A program made the translations under genes and the position numbers. A DNA stretch of 64,000 nucleotides from Streptomyces puniciscabiei. GTDB lineage: Bacteria > Actinomycetota > Actinomycetes > Streptomycetales > Streptomycetaceae. Below, piece after piece: positions 37,021-47,237 of the stretch. The notes under the pieces are model-generated. The model ran no database searches. It saw only the letters and a list, made by a program, of their open reading frames with translations, and was not told the origin of the DNA. The stretch spans positions 1,378,501 to 1,442,500 of the forward strand of contig NZ_VFNX01000001.1 in assembly GCF_006715785.1 (NCBI RefSeq). The letters are read 5' to 3'. The number at the start of each line of letters is the position of its first letter. Position 1 is the stretch's first letter.

Positions 37021-37806
37021 TCAGCCCCGGAACCGCCACCCGTGATCCACCGGCCCGATCCCCGCCCCCAGCGCGAATCCTCCGGCGATCGCGCCCGTGA
37101 CGTACTCCTTGGCCTGCGTGACCGCCTCCGGCACGCTCAGGCCCTTCGCCAGCCCCGCGGCGATCGCGGAGGCCAGTGTGCAGCCCGTGCCGTGCGTGTG
37201 CCGGTTGTCGTGGCGCGGCGCCCGCAGCCAGTGTTCCGCCGAACCGTCGGTCAGCAGATCGAGCGCGTCCCCGGCAAGGTGCCCGCCCTTGATCAGCACC
37301 CACCGCGGCCCGTACGCCAGCACGGCCGCGGCCGCCCGCCGCAGATCGTCCTCCGACTCGACCCGCACCCCGGTGAGTTGCGCCACCTCGTCGAGGTTCG
37401 GGGTCGCCACGGTGGCCGCCGGGAGCAGCTTGGTCCGTACGGAGTCCAGCGCGGAGGCGGCCAGCAGCGGATCACCGTGCTTGGAGACGCCCACCGGGTC
37501 CACCACGGCCGGTGCGTCCGTGCCGGAGATCAACTCGGCGACCGCCTCGACCAGTTCCGCCGAGGCCAGCATGCCGGTCTTCACGGCCTGGACGCCGATG
37601 TCGTCCACGACGCTGCGGTACTGGGCCCGCACAGCCTGAACGGGCAGCTCCCAGGCGCCCTGGACGCCCAGCGAGTTCTGCGCGGTCACCGCCGTGATCA
37701 CGCTCATCCCGTGCACGCCGAGCGCCAGCATCGTCTTCAGGTCGGCCTGGATGCCGGCGCCGCCCCCGGAGTCGGAGCCGGCCACCGTCAGTACGCGCGG
37801 GATCAC
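37021..37806 (-). CDS. thiD: Hydroxymethylpyrimidine/phosphomethylpyrimidine kinase
   Basis: 261 residues from GTG 37806, overlapping the thiL stop by GTGA. A ribokinase-fold kinase that phosphorylates HMP and HMP-P in thiamine synthesis. Motifs: [17 protein letters not shown] (9-25), [23 protein letters not shown], and [20 protein letters not shown] (204-222). Forms a two-gene unit with thiL. No TPP riboswitch is visible here. Confidence 0.95.
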   Translation of the reverse strand: MIPRVLTVAGSDSGGGAGIQADLKTMLALGVHGMSVITAVTAQNSLGVQGAWELPVQAVRAQYRSVVDDIGVQAVKTGMLASAELVEAVAELISGTDAPAVVDPVGVSKHGDPLLAASALDSVRTKLLPAATVATPNLDEVAQLTGVRVESEDDLRRAAAAVLAYGPRWVLIKGGHLAGDALDLLTDGSAEHWLRAPRHDNRHTHGTGCTLASAIAAGLAKGLSVPEAVTQAKEYVTGAIAGGFALGAGIGPVDHGWRFRG

Positions 37807-38768
37807 GACTCGATGTCCCCGAAGTGGTCCCAGCCGCCCTTGCTGGTCCAGGGCGCCCCGTCGACGGTCACCTGGGGCAGCGCGGAGGGGTTGAGGACCT
37901 CGCCGATGACCTTCCAGCGGGCCGGCAGCTTGGTGTCCGGCGGGAAGGTCGCGACGATCGCGTGGTCCTCTCCCCCGGTCAGCACCCACTGCAGCGGGTC
38001 GACGCCGACGGCCTGCCCGATGTCGTTCATCTGGGTCGGGATGTCGATCGCGCCGGAGCGGATGTCGATGCGGACCTTGCTGGCCTCGGCGATGTGCCCG
38101 AGGTCGGCGATCAGCCCGTCGCTCACGTCGCACATTGCGGTCGCGCCGAGCGCGGCGGCGGCCGGGCCCGCGTGGTACGGCGGCTCCGGGCGGCGGTGGG
38201 CCTCCACGAAGGCGCGCGGGGAGCGGAAACCGCGGGAGAGGACGGCGTAACCGGCCGCGGACCAGCCCAGCCAGCCCGTGACGGCCACCAGGTCGCCGGG
38301 CTGGGCGCCGGCGCGCGTGACGGGCTCCTGGTTGCGCAGATCGCCGAGCGCGGTGATCGACACCATGATCGTGTCGCCGCGTACGACGTCACCGCCGACC
38401 ACGGAGGCGCCCGCGACCTGGCACTCGTCGCGCAGGCCGTCCATCAGCTCGCTGGGCCAGGTCACCGGGAGTTCGGCCGGGACGACCAGGCCGAGCAGCA
38501 GGGCGGTCGGTACGGCGCCCATCGCGGCGATGTCGGCGAGGTTCTGCGCCGCCGCCTTGCGGCCGACGTCGTAGGCCGTGGACCAGTCGCGGCGGAAGTG
38601 CCGCCCCTCCAGCAGGATGTCGGTGCTCGCCACCACCCGCCGGTCGGGCGCGGCGACCACCGCGGCGTCGTCGCCGGGGCCGATCCGGACCGCCGGGGTG
38701 GTGGTGAGACGGGAGGTGAGCTCCCTGATGAGCCCGAACTCCCCGAGCTCACCAACAGTGCCCTTCAT
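37803..38768 (-). CDS. thiL: Thiamine-monophosphate kinase
   Basis: 321 residues, the last step to thiamine diphosphate. The PurM-like fold shows [68 protein letters not shown] and [19 protein letters not shown] with the expected metal/ATP ligands. Start ATG 38768 ([14 protein letters not shown]). Divergent from the RAM protein gene. Confidence 0.95.
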   Translation of the reverse strand: MKGTVGELGEFGLIRELTSRLTTTPAVRIGPGDDAAVVAAPDRRVVASTDILLEGRHFRRDWSTAYDVGRKAAAQNLADIAAMGAVPTALLLGLVVPAELPVTWPSELMDGLRDECQVAGASVVGGDVVRGDTIMVSITALGDLRNQEPVTRAGAQPGDLVAVTGWLGWSAAGYAVLSRGFRSPRAFVEAHRRPEPPYHAGPAAAALGATAMCDVSDGLIADLGHIAEASKVRIDIRSGAIDIPTQMNDIGQAVGVDPLQWVLTGGEDHAIVATFPPDTKLPARWKVIGEVLNPSALPQVTVDGAPWTSKGGWDHFGDIES

Positions 38769-39014
38769 TGCCCTTGCTCCCCTTCTCTGCCATGCCGTGC
38801 CCAGTCGCGCGTCATCAGTGTCCCCGATACGGTCGAGGTGACTGTCGATACGGTCCGGATGACCGTCGCAGCGGTCTTGCGACCGTCAACTTCCGTCGTG
38901 CCTGCACCCTGGCGCGCAAGCCCGGTTCCCGCAGGTCTCCCCGCGGGGAGCGGCGACGCGATACCGTGGCGTTCCTTTTCCCCACATGATCCTCGTGGCC
39001 GCCCTGGAGGTTCC
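38769..39014. promoter_or_regulatory. Divergent region thiL / RAM protein gene
   Basis: 246 bases. It contains two CGATACGGTC copies at 38825-38834 and 38846-38855, exactly 21 bases apart (two helical turns), plus further GACCGTC variants. They could be a regulator site, but no regulator is identified. Confidence 0.4.
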
Positions 39015-39248
39015 GTGGTACAGGCGTACATCCTGATCCAGACGGAGGTCGGCAAGGCGTCGACCGTCGCCGAGACGATCAGCAAGATCCCTGGAGTGAT
39101 CCAGGCCGAGGACGTGACGGGACCGTACGACGTCATCGTGCGCGCTCAGGCCGACACGGTCGACGACCTCGGTCGCATGGTGGTCGCCAAGGTCCAGCAA
39201 GTGGACGGCATCACCCGCACCCTGACCTGTCCGGTCGTGCATCTGTAG
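39015..39248 (+). CDS. Stand-alone Lrp/AsnC ligand-binding (RAM) protein
   Basis: 77 residues from GTG 39015 (VVQAYILIQTEVGKASTVAETISKIPG), with GGAGG just upstream. This is the beta-alpha-beta RAM domain of Lrp/AsnC proteins without the N-terminal HTH. Such SARD/RAM-only proteins form multimers that bind amino acids and may modulate full-length Lrp proteins. It cannot bind DNA itself. Confidence 0.9.
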   Translation: MVQAYILIQTEVGKASTVAETISKIPGVIQAEDVTGPYDVIVRAQADTVDDLGRMVVAKVQQVDGITRTLTCPVVHL

Positions 39249-39268
39249 CCCCCGTCTACCCTTGGCCG

Positions 39269-39790
39269 GTGAACATCTTCCGTCACCGGCCCCTCGGCCT
39301 GCTCGCGCCCGCGCTGCTGATGGCGGTCGCGGGCTGCTCCTCGGCAGACGACAGCGCCACCGTGGCGGTTCCCAGCCCCGACGCGAAGACGGCGCCGGTG
39401 TGCCGGGAACTGCACCGGGCGCTGCCGCGCAAGCTCGACGGACGAAGCCGCAACGACCCCGAGCCCCGGTCCGCCTACACGGCGGGCTGGGGAAACCCGG
39501 CGATCATACTGCGCTGCGGTGTCGTACGGCCGCCGAAGATGATCGACCCGAAGGTGGCCGAGGGCGGTGACCCCGACGCCATCGCGGGCGGGGTGAACGG
39601 CGTCGACTGGCTGATGGAGAAGCAGGGCGATGGCACCTGGCGCTTCACCACCGCGGGTCGCGTGGCCTATGTGCAGATCGGCCTGCCCAAGGGGATGTCC
39701 GCGCAGGAGGAGGGCACGGCGGTCCTCACGGACCTCGCCCCGGCCGTGAAGAAGGCGATCCCCAAGGGGATCGCCTCCATGCGCGGGTGA
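39269..39790 (+). CDS. DUF3515-like lipoprotein
   Basis: 173 residues from GTG 39269 (MNIFRHRPLGLLAPALLMAVAGCSS). The signal peptide ends in the lipobox AVAG-C (about residue 23), so the protein is lipid-anchored on the outer face of the membrane. The rest includes LHRALPRKLDGRSRNDPEP, WGNPAIILRCGV and VNGVDWLMEKQGDGTWRFTTAGR, the pattern I know as DUF3515 in actinobacteria, where the gene is commonly next to ddl or thiL. Function unknown; one pair of Cys remains in the mature protein. Confidence 0.85.
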   Translation: MNIFRHRPLGLLAPALLMAVAGCSSADDSATVAVPSPDAKTAPVCRELHRALPRKLDGRSRNDPEPRSAYTAGWGNPAIILRCGVVRPPKMIDPKVAEGGDPDAIAGGVNGVDWLMEKQGDGTWRFTTAGRVAYVQIGLPKGMSAQEEGTAVLTDLAPAVKKAIPKGIASMRG

Positions 39791-39802
39791 CCGGCCGGCC
39801 GC

Positions 39803-40960
39803 TCAGCGAAGCCCGGTCGAGCGGCGCAGCGCCGCCTGCACCAGGCGGTCGATCAGCTCCGGGTAGCTGACGCCGCTGGCCTGCCACATCTGCGGGTACA
39901 TCGAGATCGGGGTGAAGCCGGGCAGGGTGTTGATCTCGTTGATCACGAACTCGCCGTCCTCGGTGAGGAAGAAGTCCGCGCGGACCAGGCCCTCGCAGGA
40001 GACCGCCTCGAACGCCTCGACCGCGAGCCGCCGCACCTCGGCGGTCTGCTCCTCGGTGAGCGGCGCCGGGACGATGCCGGGCGTGGAGTCGATGTACTTG
40101 GCCTCGAAGTCGTAGTACGCGTGCGCGTCCGGCGGCGGGATCTCGGCCGGCACGGAGGCGCGCGGGCCGTCCTCGAACTCCAGGACGCCGCACTCGATCT
40201 CACGGCCGCGTACGGCGGCCTCGATCAGGATCTTCGGGTCGTGGGCCTGCGCGGTGGCGATCGCCTCGTCCAGGCCGGAGAGGTCGTCGACCTTGGTGAT
40301 GCCGATGGAGGAACCCGCGCGCGCGGGCTTCACGAACAGCGGCCAGCCGTGCTCGCCGGCGAAGTCGACGATCTTCTTGCGGGCGGCGGACTCGTCCTGC
40401 TCCCACTCGCGGGGCCGGATCACCACGTACGGGCCGACCTTGAGCCCGTAGGAGGTGAAGATCCGCTTCATGTACTCCTTGTCCTGGCCGACGGCCGAGG
40501 CGAGCACGCCGGCGCCCACGTACGGCACCCCGGACAGCTCCAGGAGGCCCTGCAGGGTGCCGTCCTCGCCGTACGGGCCGTGCAGCACGGGGAAGACCAC
40601 GTCGACCTCGCCGAGCGCCTTGGGCACCGAGCCGGGCTCGCTGTAGACGACCTCGCGGCTCGCGGGGTCGACGGGGAGCACCACGCCGCCCTCGTGCGAC
40701 TCCGCCAGCTCCTCGACGGCGGGCAGACGGCGGTCGGCGATGGCCATCCGCTCCGGCTCGTCGGCCGTCAGCGCCCAGCGGCCGTCCCGGGTGATGCCGA
40801 TCGGCAGGACGTCGTACTTGGTCCGGTCGATGGCCTTGAGGACGGCGCCCGCGGTGACCACGGAGATCCCGTGTTCGGAGCTGCGCCCGCCGAACACGAC
40901 GGCCACGCGCGGCTTGCGGGGCGGCTGCTCAGGGCTCTGGGGGAGGTTCTCGGTGCTCAT
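39803..40960 (-). CDS. ddl: D-alanine--D-alanine ligase
   Basis: A 385-residue ATP-grasp enzyme making D-Ala-D-Ala for peptidoglycan. Motifs: VAVVFGGRSSEHGISVVTAG near the N-terminus, PVLHGPYGEDGTLQGLLEL, PLFVKPARAGSSIGITKV, GLVRADFFLTEDGEFVINEINTLPGFT. It is a normal vancomycin-sensitive type with no VanA-like features. ATG 40960; it converges on the DUF3515-like gene at 39790 with a 12-base gap. Confidence 0.96.
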   Translation of the reverse strand: MSTENLPQSPEQPPRKPRVAVVFGGRSSEHGISVVTAGAVLKAIDRTKYDVLPIGITRDGRWALTADEPERMAIADRRLPAVEELAESHEGGVVLPVDPASREVVYSEPGSVPKALGEVDVVFPVLHGPYGEDGTLQGLLELSGVPYVGAGVLASAVGQDKEYMKRIFTSYGLKVGPYVVIRPREWEQDESAARKKIVDFAGEHGWPLFVKPARAGSSIGITKVDDLSGLDEAIATAQAHDPKILIEAAVRGREIECGVLEFEDGPRASVPAEIPPPDAHAYYDFEAKYIDSTPGIVPAPLTEEQTAEVRRLAVEAFEAVSCEGLVRADFFLTEDGEFVINEINTLPGFTPISMYPQMWQASGVSYPELIDRLVQAALRRSTGLR

Positions 40961-41019
40961 ATCGCGTTGAGAGTACCCGTTGGTAGAGCCCGGATACAGC
41001 GTCGACTCAGGGGGTTCGC

Positions 41020-42030
41020 TCAGCGTCGTTCCGGCTTCGCGCTGCGCGACATCAGCTCCTTGACGGCGACCACCGGGGACTTGCCCTCGTGGACGATGGC
41101 GACGACCGTCTCGGTGATGGGCATGTCGACTCCGTGCCGGCGGGCCAGATCCAGCACGGACTCACAGGACTTGACGCCCTCGGCGGTCTGTTTGGTGACC
41201 GCGATGGTCTCCTGCAGGGTCATGCCCTTGCCGAGGTTGGTGCCGAAGGTGTGGTTGCGGGACAGCGGCGAGGAGCAGGTCGCCACCAGGTCGCCGAGCC
41301 CGGCGAGTCCGGAGAAGGTCAGCGGGTCGGCGCCGAGCACCACACCCAGCCGCGCGGTCTCGGCCAGACCCCGGGTGATGAGGGAGCCCTTGGCGTTGTC
41401 GCCGAGCCCCATGCCGTCCGCGATGCCGACGGCGAGCCCGATGACGTTCTTCACGGCGCCGCCCAGCTCGCAGCCCACCACGTCGGTTTCCGTGTACGGC
41501 CGGAAGTACGGCGTGTGGCAGGCGGCCTGGAGGCGCTGGGCGACGGTCGCGTCGGCGCAGGCGACGACGGCGGCGGCCGGCATGCGGGCGGCGATCTCAC
41601 GGGCCAGGTTGGGCCCGGTGACCACGGCGATGCGGTCGGCGCCGACCTTGGCGACGTCGTCGATGACCTCGCTCATCCGCATGGCCGAGCCGAGTTCGAC
41701 GCCCTTCATCAGGGAGACGAGCACGGTGTGCGGGGCGAGCAGCGGGGTCCACTCGGCGAGGTTGGCGCGCAGGGTCTGGGAGGGGACGGCGAGGACGGTG
41801 AAGTCCGCGTCGCGCAGCGCCTGGGCCGGGTCCGAGGTCGCTCTCAGGTTCTCCGGCAGCTCGACACCGGGCAGGTAGTCGGGGTTGGTCCGGGTGGAGT
41901 TGACCGCCTCGGCCAGCTCGGGACGGCGCGCCCACAGGGTCACTTCGCAGCCCGCGTCGGCGAGGACCATACCGAAGGCGGTGCCCCACGAGCCGGTGCC
42001 CATGACCGCCGCCTTGACCGCCTTGCTCAC
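41020..42030 (-). CDS. gpsA: NAD(P)-dependent glycerol-3-phosphate dehydrogenase
   Basis: 336 residues from GTG 42030, overlapping the plsC stop by GTGA. Rossmann motif MGTGSWGTAFG (10-20), GAVKNVIGLAVG with catalytic Lys194, and GLAGLGDLVATCSS. It supplies sn-glycerol-3-phosphate for phospholipids, matching the adjacent acyltransferase. Confidence 0.96.
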   Translation of the reverse strand: MSKAVKAAVMGTGSWGTAFGMVLADAGCEVTLWARRPELAEAVNSTRTNPDYLPGVELPENLRATSDPAQALRDADFTVLAVPSQTLRANLAEWTPLLAPHTVLVSLMKGVELGSAMRMSEVIDDVAKVGADRIAVVTGPNLAREIAARMPAAAVVACADATVAQRLQAACHTPYFRPYTETDVVGCELGGAVKNVIGLAVGIADGMGLGDNAKGSLITRGLAETARLGVVLGADPLTFSGLAGLGDLVATCSSPLSRNHTFGTNLGKGMTLQETIAVTKQTAEGVKSCESVLDLARRHGVDMPITETVVAIVHEGKSPVVAVKELMSRSAKPERR

Positions 42031-42812
42031 TTGCCCTGCCCCTCCGGTTCCTTGCTGTGCGTCTGGGCGCTCTGCGTCTGGGCCTGGGTGCGGCGCCGCT
42101 GTTCGATCCGCTCGCGGCGCGGGTCGTAGGGCGTCTCGGGCGCCTTCTCGCCGCGGATCTCCTCCAGCCCGCGGGTGATGGCCGCCATGATGACCTCGGT
42201 GGCCTCCTTGAGCAGGTCCGGGGTCATCTCCTTGTCGTAGAAGCGCGAGAGGTCCACCGGCGGGCCCGCGAGCACGTGATGCGTCTTGCGCGGGAAGAGG
42301 TTCGGCTTCTTGGCGTACGGCGGCAGCAGTTCGTTGGCGCCCCACTGGGCGATCGGGATGACCGGGCACTTGGTCTGCAGGGCGACGCGGGCGGCACCGG
42401 TCTTGCCGGTCATGGGCCAGCCGTTCGGGTCGCGGGTGAGGGTGCCCTCGGGGTAGAAGGCGACGCACTCGCCGCGCTCCACGGCGTCGATCGCGGCCCG
42501 GAAGGCGCTGAGCGCGTCCGTGGACTCGCGGTAGACGGGGATCTGCCCGGTGCCGCGCATGGCGGCGCCGACGAATCCCTTCTTGAAAAGCCCGCTCTTC
42601 GCCAGGAATCGCGGAACCCGTCCGGTGTTGTACTGATAGTGCGCGTACGCGAAGGGGTCCACGTGGGAATTGTGGTTCACCACGGTGATAAATCCGCCCT
42701 CGGCCGGAATGTGCTCCATTCCACGCCAGTCCCGCTTGATCAGAACCACCAGCGGCGGTTTGCAGATCACCGCGGCGAAGCGGTACCAGAAGCCGATTCT
42801 GCGGCGGGGCAC
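42027..42812 (-). CDS. plsC: 1-acyl-sn-glycerol-3-phosphate acyltransferase
   Basis: 261 residues from GTG 42812, with GAGGAAGG 7 bases upstream. The acyltransferase H-x4-D motif is NHNSHVD (His47, Asp52); FYPEGTLTRD (119-128) and KCPVIPIAQWGANELLPP are motifs III and IV. Coupled with gpsA, it forms phosphatidate. The charged Gln/Arg/Thr tail past residue 230 is probably disordered. Divergent from cofC. Confidence 0.92.
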   Translation of the reverse strand: MPRRRIGFWYRFAAVICKPPLVVLIKRDWRGMEHIPAEGGFITVVNHNSHVDPFAYAHYQYNTGRVPRFLAKSGLFKKGFVGAAMRGTGQIPVYRESTDALSAFRAAIDAVERGECVAFYPEGTLTRDPNGWPMTGKTGAARVALQTKCPVIPIAQWGANELLPPYAKKPNLFPRKTHHVLAGPPVDLSRFYDKEMTPDLLKEATEVIMAAITRGLEEIRGEKAPETPYDPRRERIEQRRRTQAQTQSAQTHSKEPEGQGK

Positions 42813-42965
42813 AAGGACACCTTCCTCTAGGGGCTGCCACCCCGGCGGGGGCCGCACGATTGTCGCCCCGTGCCGCCGGTCTGTCGAGAACACCGTACGC
42901 CCCGCCACCGACGGCGCCAGATGGCGCGGGGACAATGATCGTGACAAGAGAGGGACGGTACGCCG

Positions 42966-43604
42966 GTGCAGTGGACCTTGGTCATCCCCCTGAAGCCCCT
43001 GTCGCGGGCCAAGAGCAGGCTCTCGGACACTGCCGGCGACGGGGTGCGCCCGGGGCTGGCGCTCGCGTTCGCGCAGGACACGGTGGCCGCGGCGCTGTCC
43101 TGTACGGCCGTGGCGGATGTGGCGGTCGTCACGGACGACGAGCGGGCGGCGCGCGAGCTGGCCGCACTGGGCGCGCGGATCGTCCCGGACACGCCGGCGG
43201 GCGGCCTGAACGCCGCTGTGGCGCACGGGGCGGCCGTCGTAAGGGAAATGCGCCCGCGTACCCCGCTCGCGGCCCTGAACGCCGATCTCCCGGCGCTGCG
43301 TCCCGCGGAACTCGCCATGGTCCTGGGCGCGGCCGCGGAGTTCTCCCGGGCCTTTCTGCCGGATGCGGCACAGCTCGGCACGACTTTGCTGGCCGCGGGG
43401 CCGGACGGGGAATTGCAGCCGGAGTTCGGTGTGCATTCCCGTTGCCGTCATCGGGCGTCCGGGGCCGAAGAACTCCAGCTTGCGGGCGTGGATTCGGTAC
43501 GGCAGGACGTGGACACCGGCGACGATCTGCGCGCGGCGCTGGCCCTGGGGGTCGGACCGTACACGGCGGCCGTTTCGGCGGGTTTGCTGATTCCGGGGTC
43601 CTGA
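42966..43604 (+). CDS. cofC: 2-phospho-L-lactate/phosphoenolpyruvate guanylyltransferase (CofC/FbiD)
   Basis: 212 residues from GTG 42966. Nucleotidyltransferase fold with LVIPLKPLSRAKSRLSD at the N-terminus, VVTDDERAARELAALGARIVPD, GLNAAVAHGA and LNADLPALRP holding the metal-binding Asp. The enzyme activates PEP or phospholactate with GTP for coenzyme F420 synthesis. The mycobacterial homologue fbiD (Rv2983) lies at the same locus between gpsA and hup. Confidence 0.93.
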   Translation: MQWTLVIPLKPLSRAKSRLSDTAGDGVRPGLALAFAQDTVAAALSCTAVADVAVVTDDERAARELAALGARIVPDTPAGGLNAAVAHGAAVVREMRPRTPLAALNADLPALRPAELAMVLGAAAEFSRAFLPDAAQLGTTLLAAGPDGELQPEFGVHSRCRHRASGAEELQLAGVDSVRQDVDTGDDLRAALALGVGPYTAAVSAGLLIPGS

Positions 43605-43648
43605 AGGGGCGCGGGCCGCGTCTCCGGAGCGACCACTACGCTGATGCC

Positions 43649-43852
43649 ATGCAAGCCACCGCGTACACCTACGACCCCGACACCCGAAGTGGGCAGGTAC
43701 TGCTCGACGACGGCACCCCCGTGCCCTTCGACGCGTCGGCGTTCGACAGGGGCGGCCTGCGACTGCTCCGCCCCGGGCAGCGGGTGCGGATCGAGACCGA
43801 GGGGACCGGCGACGCCCTGCGGATCACGCTCGTAACCCTTCAGACCCTGTAA
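43649..43852 (+). CDS. Small OB-fold-like (cold-shock-like) protein, 67 aa
   Basis: From ATG 43649 ([22 protein letters not shown]). The [40 protein letters not shown] pattern is similar to cold-shock/OB strands, but the RNP-type aromatic motifs are weak. It follows cofC by 44 bases without a good ribosome-binding site near the start, so it may be coupled. Conserved in Streptomyces; function unknown. Confidence 0.78.
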   Translation: MQATAYTYDPDTRSGQVLLDDGTPVPFDASAFDRGGLRLLRPGQRVRIETEGTGDALRITLVTLQTL

Positions 43853-43871
43853 CCGCCCTTACACACGCCGC

Positions 43872-43900
43872 GGGCCGGGCTCCCGAGGGGAGTCCGGCCC
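43872..43900. terminator. Bidirectional hairpin terminator
   Basis: GGGCCGGGCTCCC (43872-43884) and GGGAGTCCGGCCC (43888-43900), 13 bp with one G-U, tri-base loop, between the converging small gene (43852) and hupS (43935). Confidence 0.85.
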
Positions 43901-43934
43901 GGCGCGTGAGTGCCCCGGCAGCGCCCTGGCGTCC

Positions 43935-44582
43935 TTACGACGTCGCCTTGCGGGCGGTGGCCTTCTTGGCGGTGGTCTTGCGGGCCGTCGACTTCTTGGC
44001 CGGGGCCTTCTTCGCGGTGACCTTCTTCGCCGGGGCCTTCTTGGCCGTCGCCTTCTTGGCGGTGGTCTTCTTCGCCGCGGTGGTCTTGGCGGTCGCCGTG
44101 GTCTTCTTGGCGGGCGCCTTCTTCGCCGTGGTCTTCTTCGCGGCGGCCGCCTTCTTCGTCGGCGCCGCCTTCTTGGCCGTGGTCTTCTTCGCGGCCGCCT
44201 TGGTGGTCTTCTTCGCGGCGGCCTTCTTGACCGTCGCCGCGGCGCCGCCGGTCAGGCTGCCCTTCGGCGCCTTCTTGACCGAGACCTCGCCGCCGCGCGG
44301 CAGCTTCTTCGAGCCGCTCACCAGGTCCTTGAAGCCCTGACCGGCACGGAAGCGCGGCACGGAGGTCTTCTTGACCCGAACCCGCTCGCCGGTCTGAGGG
44401 TTGCGGGCGTAACGGGCGGGGCGGTCCACCTTCTCGAAGGACCCGAAGCCGGTGACCGAGACCCGCTCGCCCGCGACGACCGCGCGGACAATGGCGTCCA
44501 GGACATGATCGACAGCGTCGGCGGCCTGCTGGCGGCCACCCACCTTGTCGGCAATCGCTTCTACGAGCTGCGCCTTGTTCAC
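43935..44582 (-). CDS. hupS: HU-family histone-like protein HupS with Lys-rich tail
   Basis: 215 residues from GTG 44582. Residues 1-92 form a complete HU fold ([44 protein letters not shown]). The C-terminal half (about 95-215) is made of [15 protein letters not shown] repeats similar to histone H1 tails. HupS (SCO5556) is a sporulation-associated nucleoid protein in Streptomyces; the tail binds DNA non-specifically. The mycobacterial hupB sits at the same locus, next to leuD. Confidence 0.96.
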   Translation of the reverse strand: MNKAQLVEAIADKVGGRQQAADAVDHVLDAIVRAVVAGERVSVTGFGSFEKVDRPARYARNPQTGERVRVKKTSVPRFRAGQGFKDLVSGSKKLPRGGEVSVKKAPKGSLTGGAAATVKKAAAKKTTKAAAKKTTAKKAAPTKKAAAAKKTTAKKAPAKKTTATAKTTAAKKTTAKKATAKKAPAKKVTAKKAPAKKSTARKTTAKKATARKATS

Positions 44583-44633
44583 GTCTTCCCCTTCGGAGAC
44601 ATCGCCAGAACGAAAGTGTTCAAGCTTTTTCGC

Positions 44634-44662
44634 ACGTTAGGCAGATATATACCGCAAATCAA
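44634..44662 (-). promoter_or_regulatory. Candidate hupS promoter
   Basis: On the minus strand TTGATT (44662-44657) and TAACGT (44639-44634) are 17 bases apart, in an unusually AT-rich stretch 52 bases upstream of the hupS start. Fits a vegetative sigma-70-type promoter. Confidence 0.5.
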
Positions 44663-44718
44663 ACACGAAACGGGCTTATCACCCTTGTGCCGCAACAGAC
44701 TCGGTGGTCCCGGGCTGT

Positions 44719-44949
44719 TCAGTCGTCCTCGTCAGGGATCCGACCCTCGTCGAGGTCCGCGTTGAACCGCTCGAGCCGCCTTGCCGCAGCGGCGAGATCG
44801 TGCTTGGCCGCGGCCGTAATGACCAGCAGCTTCCGGGTCAGCGCCATCCGTACGCCCTCCGGGACTTGCAGTGCGCGCACCCTTGCGTGCGCTTCCTTCA
44901 GTTGGCCCGCGACCGCCGTATAGAGCTGGAGTTGGCCGTCGTGTTCCAT
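44719..44949 (-). CDS. Small hypothetical protein, 76 aa
   Basis: From ATG 44949 ([28 protein letters not shown]) to 44719. Alpha-helical and charged, [40 protein letters not shown], with an acidic C-terminus. No ribosome-binding site precedes the ATG; leaderless translation is possible. It lies between hupS and leuD. I know it only as a conserved Streptomyces protein. Confidence 0.62.
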   Translation of the reverse strand: MEHDGQLQLYTAVAGQLKEAHARVRALQVPEGVRMALTRKLLVITAAAKHDLAAAARRLERFNADLDEGRIPDEDD

Positions 44950-45212
44950 GCACAGATTGTGCCATCTGGGGCGAGTTGTCGCCTGCGCAGGGGGTAACTG
45001 CCGCCTCAAATGGCCTTCCAGGCACTTGCGGAGGGTGCGGTTCCAGCACTCACGTACCCAGGCAACGCCCTTCGTAACGTGGCGAGTTGAGCGTGAAGCA
45101 AGAAGCTCACGGGGCCGTTCGGGTGCAGACATGCCCGTACCCCCGATCGTGGCGATCGGGGGTACGGGCGGGGTGTTGGGTGGCCGAAACGCGACCCGCT
45201 GCGGGGTGCGGA

Positions 45213-45806
45213 TCAGGCCTGGAGCGTCCTCGGCTTGTACGACGGCCGCTTGGCCTCGTACGCGGCGATGTCGGCCTCGTTCTGCAGCGTGATGGAGATG
45301 TCGTCCAGGCCGTTCAGCAGCCGCCAGCGGGAGTTCTCGTCCAGCTCGAAGGAGGCGGTGATGCCCTCGGCGCGAACCTCACGAGCCTCAAGGTCCACAG
45401 TGACCTCAGCAGTGGGGTCCTGTTCCGTCAGTTCCCACAGGGCGTCCACGATCTTCTGCTCCAGGACCACCGTGAGCAGGCCGTTCTTCAGCGAGTTGCC
45501 CCGGAAGATGTCCGCGAAGCGGGAGGAGATCACGGCCTTGAAGCCGTAGTTCTGCAGCGCCCAGACGGCGTGCTCGCGGGAGGAGCCGGTGCCGAAGTCG
45601 GGGCCGGCGACCAGAACGGTCGCACCCTGCCGCTCGGGGCGGTTGAGGACGAACTCGGGGTCCTTGCGCCAGGCCTCGAACAGCCCGTCCTCGAAGCCGT
45701 CGCGCGTGACCTTCTTGAGCCAGTGAGCAGGGATGATCTGGTCGGTGTCGACGTTGCTGCGGCGCAGCGGGACGGCCCGGCCGGTGTGGGTGGTGAAGGC
45801 TTCCAT
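45213..45806 (-). CDS. leuD: 3-isopropylmalate dehydratase small subunit
   Basis: 197 residues from ATG 45806. Aconitase swivelling domain with [51 protein letters not shown]. Partner of LeuC, 6 bases downstream of its stop; together they isomerise isopropylmalate in leucine synthesis. Confidence 0.97.
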   Translation of the reverse strand: MEAFTTHTGRAVPLRRSNVDTDQIIPAHWLKKVTRDGFEDGLFEAWRKDPEFVLNRPERQGATVLVAGPDFGTGSSREHAVWALQNYGFKAVISSRFADIFRGNSLKNGLLTVVLEQKIVDALWELTEQDPTAEVTVDLEAREVRAEGITASFELDENSRWRLLNGLDDISITLQNEADIAAYEAKRPSYKPRTLQA

Positions 45807-45812
45807 GATTTC

Positions 45813-47237
45813 TCAGACTCCAGCGGGCACGGGGGCGTCGGACAGGTCGGCGGGCGAGGCCAGGTGGCCCAGGACGGCGGTCGCGGCCGCGACCTGCGGC
45901 GACACCAGGTGCGTCCGGCCGCCCTTGCCCTGCCGGCCCTCGAAGTTGCGGTTGGAGGTGGAGGCGGAGCGCTCGCCCGGGGCCAGCTGGTCGGGGTTCA
46001 TGCCGAGGCACATCGAGCAGCCCGCGTGCCGCCATTCGGCGCCGGCCTCCTTGAAGACCACGTCCAGGCCCTCGGAGACGGCCTGCAGACCCACCCGCGC
46101 GGAGCCCGGGACGACCAGCATCCGTACGCCGTCGGCGACTTTGCGGCCCTTGAGGAGCTCGGCGGCGGCGCGCAGGTCCTCGATGCGGCCGTTGGTGCAG
46201 GAGCCTACGAAGACGGTGTCCACCTTGATGGAGCGCAGCGGCTGGCCGGCCTCCAACCCCATGTACTCCAGGGCCTTTTCGGCGGCGAGGCGCTCCGAAG
46301 CGTCTTCGTACGAAGCCGGGTCGGGGACGGACGCCGAAAGCGGCGCGCCCTGGCCGGGGTTGGTACCCCAGGTGACGAACGGCGACAGCTCGTCGGCGTT
46401 GATCACGACCTCGGCGTCGAACTCGGCGTCGTCGTCGGTGCGCAGCGTCTTCCAGTACTCGACCGCCGCGTCCCAGTCGGCGCCCTCGGGGGCGTGCGGG
46501 CGGCCCTTGAGGTAGGCGAAGGTGGTCTCGTCGGGGGCGATCATGCCCGCGCGGGCGCCGGCCTCGATCGACATGTTGCAGATGGTCATCCGGGCCTCCA
46601 TCGAGAGCTTCTCGATGGCGGAGCCGCGGTACTCCAGGACGTAGCCCTGGCCGCCACCCGTACCGATCTTCGCGATGATCGCCAGGATCAGGTCCTTGGC
46701 GGTGACGCCCTCGGGCAGCTCGCCCTCCACGGTGATCGCCATGGTCTTGGGGCGGGCCAGCGGCAGCGTCTGGGTGGCCAGCACGTGCTCGACCTGGGAG
46801 GTGCCGATGCCGAACGCCAGCGCGCCGAACGCGCCGTGCGTGGAGGTGTGGGAGTCACCGCAGACCACGGTCGTACCGGGCTGGGTCAGGCCCAGCTGGG
46901 GGCCGACGACGTGCACGACGCCCTGCTCGACGTCGCCCAGCGGGTGCAGCCGCACCCCGAACTCGGCGCAGTTCTTGCGCAGCGTCTCCAGCTGGGCGCG
47001 GGAGACCGGGTCGGCGATGGGCTTGTCGATGTCGAGGGTCGGGGTGTTGTGGTCCTCGGTGGCGATGGTGAGGTCGAGGCGGCGCACCTGGCGGCCGTTC
47101 TGGCGCAGCCCGTCGAAGGCCTGCGGGCTGGTCACCTCGTGCAGCAGGTGCAGATCGATGAAGAGGAGGTCGGGCTCGCCCTCGGCGCGCCGGACGACAT
47201 GGTCGTCCCAGACCTTCTCCGCGAGTGTCCTACCCAT
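45813..47237 (-). CDS. leuC: 3-isopropylmalate dehydratase large subunit
   Basis: 474 residues from ATG 47237 ([15 protein letters not shown]), GGAGGGAAAG upstream. Aconitase-type [4Fe-4S] enzyme with cluster Cys in [10 protein letters not shown] and [10 protein letters not shown], and [20 protein letters not shown]. Divergent from ndgR, whose product is known to activate leuCD in Streptomyces. Confidence 0.97.
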   Translation of the reverse strand: MGRTLAEKVWDDHVVRRAEGEPDLLFIDLHLLHEVTSPQAFDGLRQNGRQVRRLDLTIATEDHNTPTLDIDKPIADPVSRAQLETLRKNCAEFGVRLHPLGDVEQGVVHVVGPQLGLTQPGTTVVCGDSHTSTHGAFGALAFGIGTSQVEHVLATQTLPLARPKTMAITVEGELPEGVTAKDLILAIIAKIGTGGGQGYVLEYRGSAIEKLSMEARMTICNMSIEAGARAGMIAPDETTFAYLKGRPHAPEGADWDAAVEYWKTLRTDDDAEFDAEVVINADELSPFVTWGTNPGQGAPLSASVPDPASYEDASERLAAEKALEYMGLEAGQPLRSIKVDTVFVGSCTNGRIEDLRAAAELLKGRKVADGVRMLVVPGSARVGLQAVSEGLDVVFKEAGAEWRHAGCSMCLGMNPDQLAPGERSASTSNRNFEGRQGKGGRTHLVSPQVAAATAVLGHLASPADLSDAPVPAGV

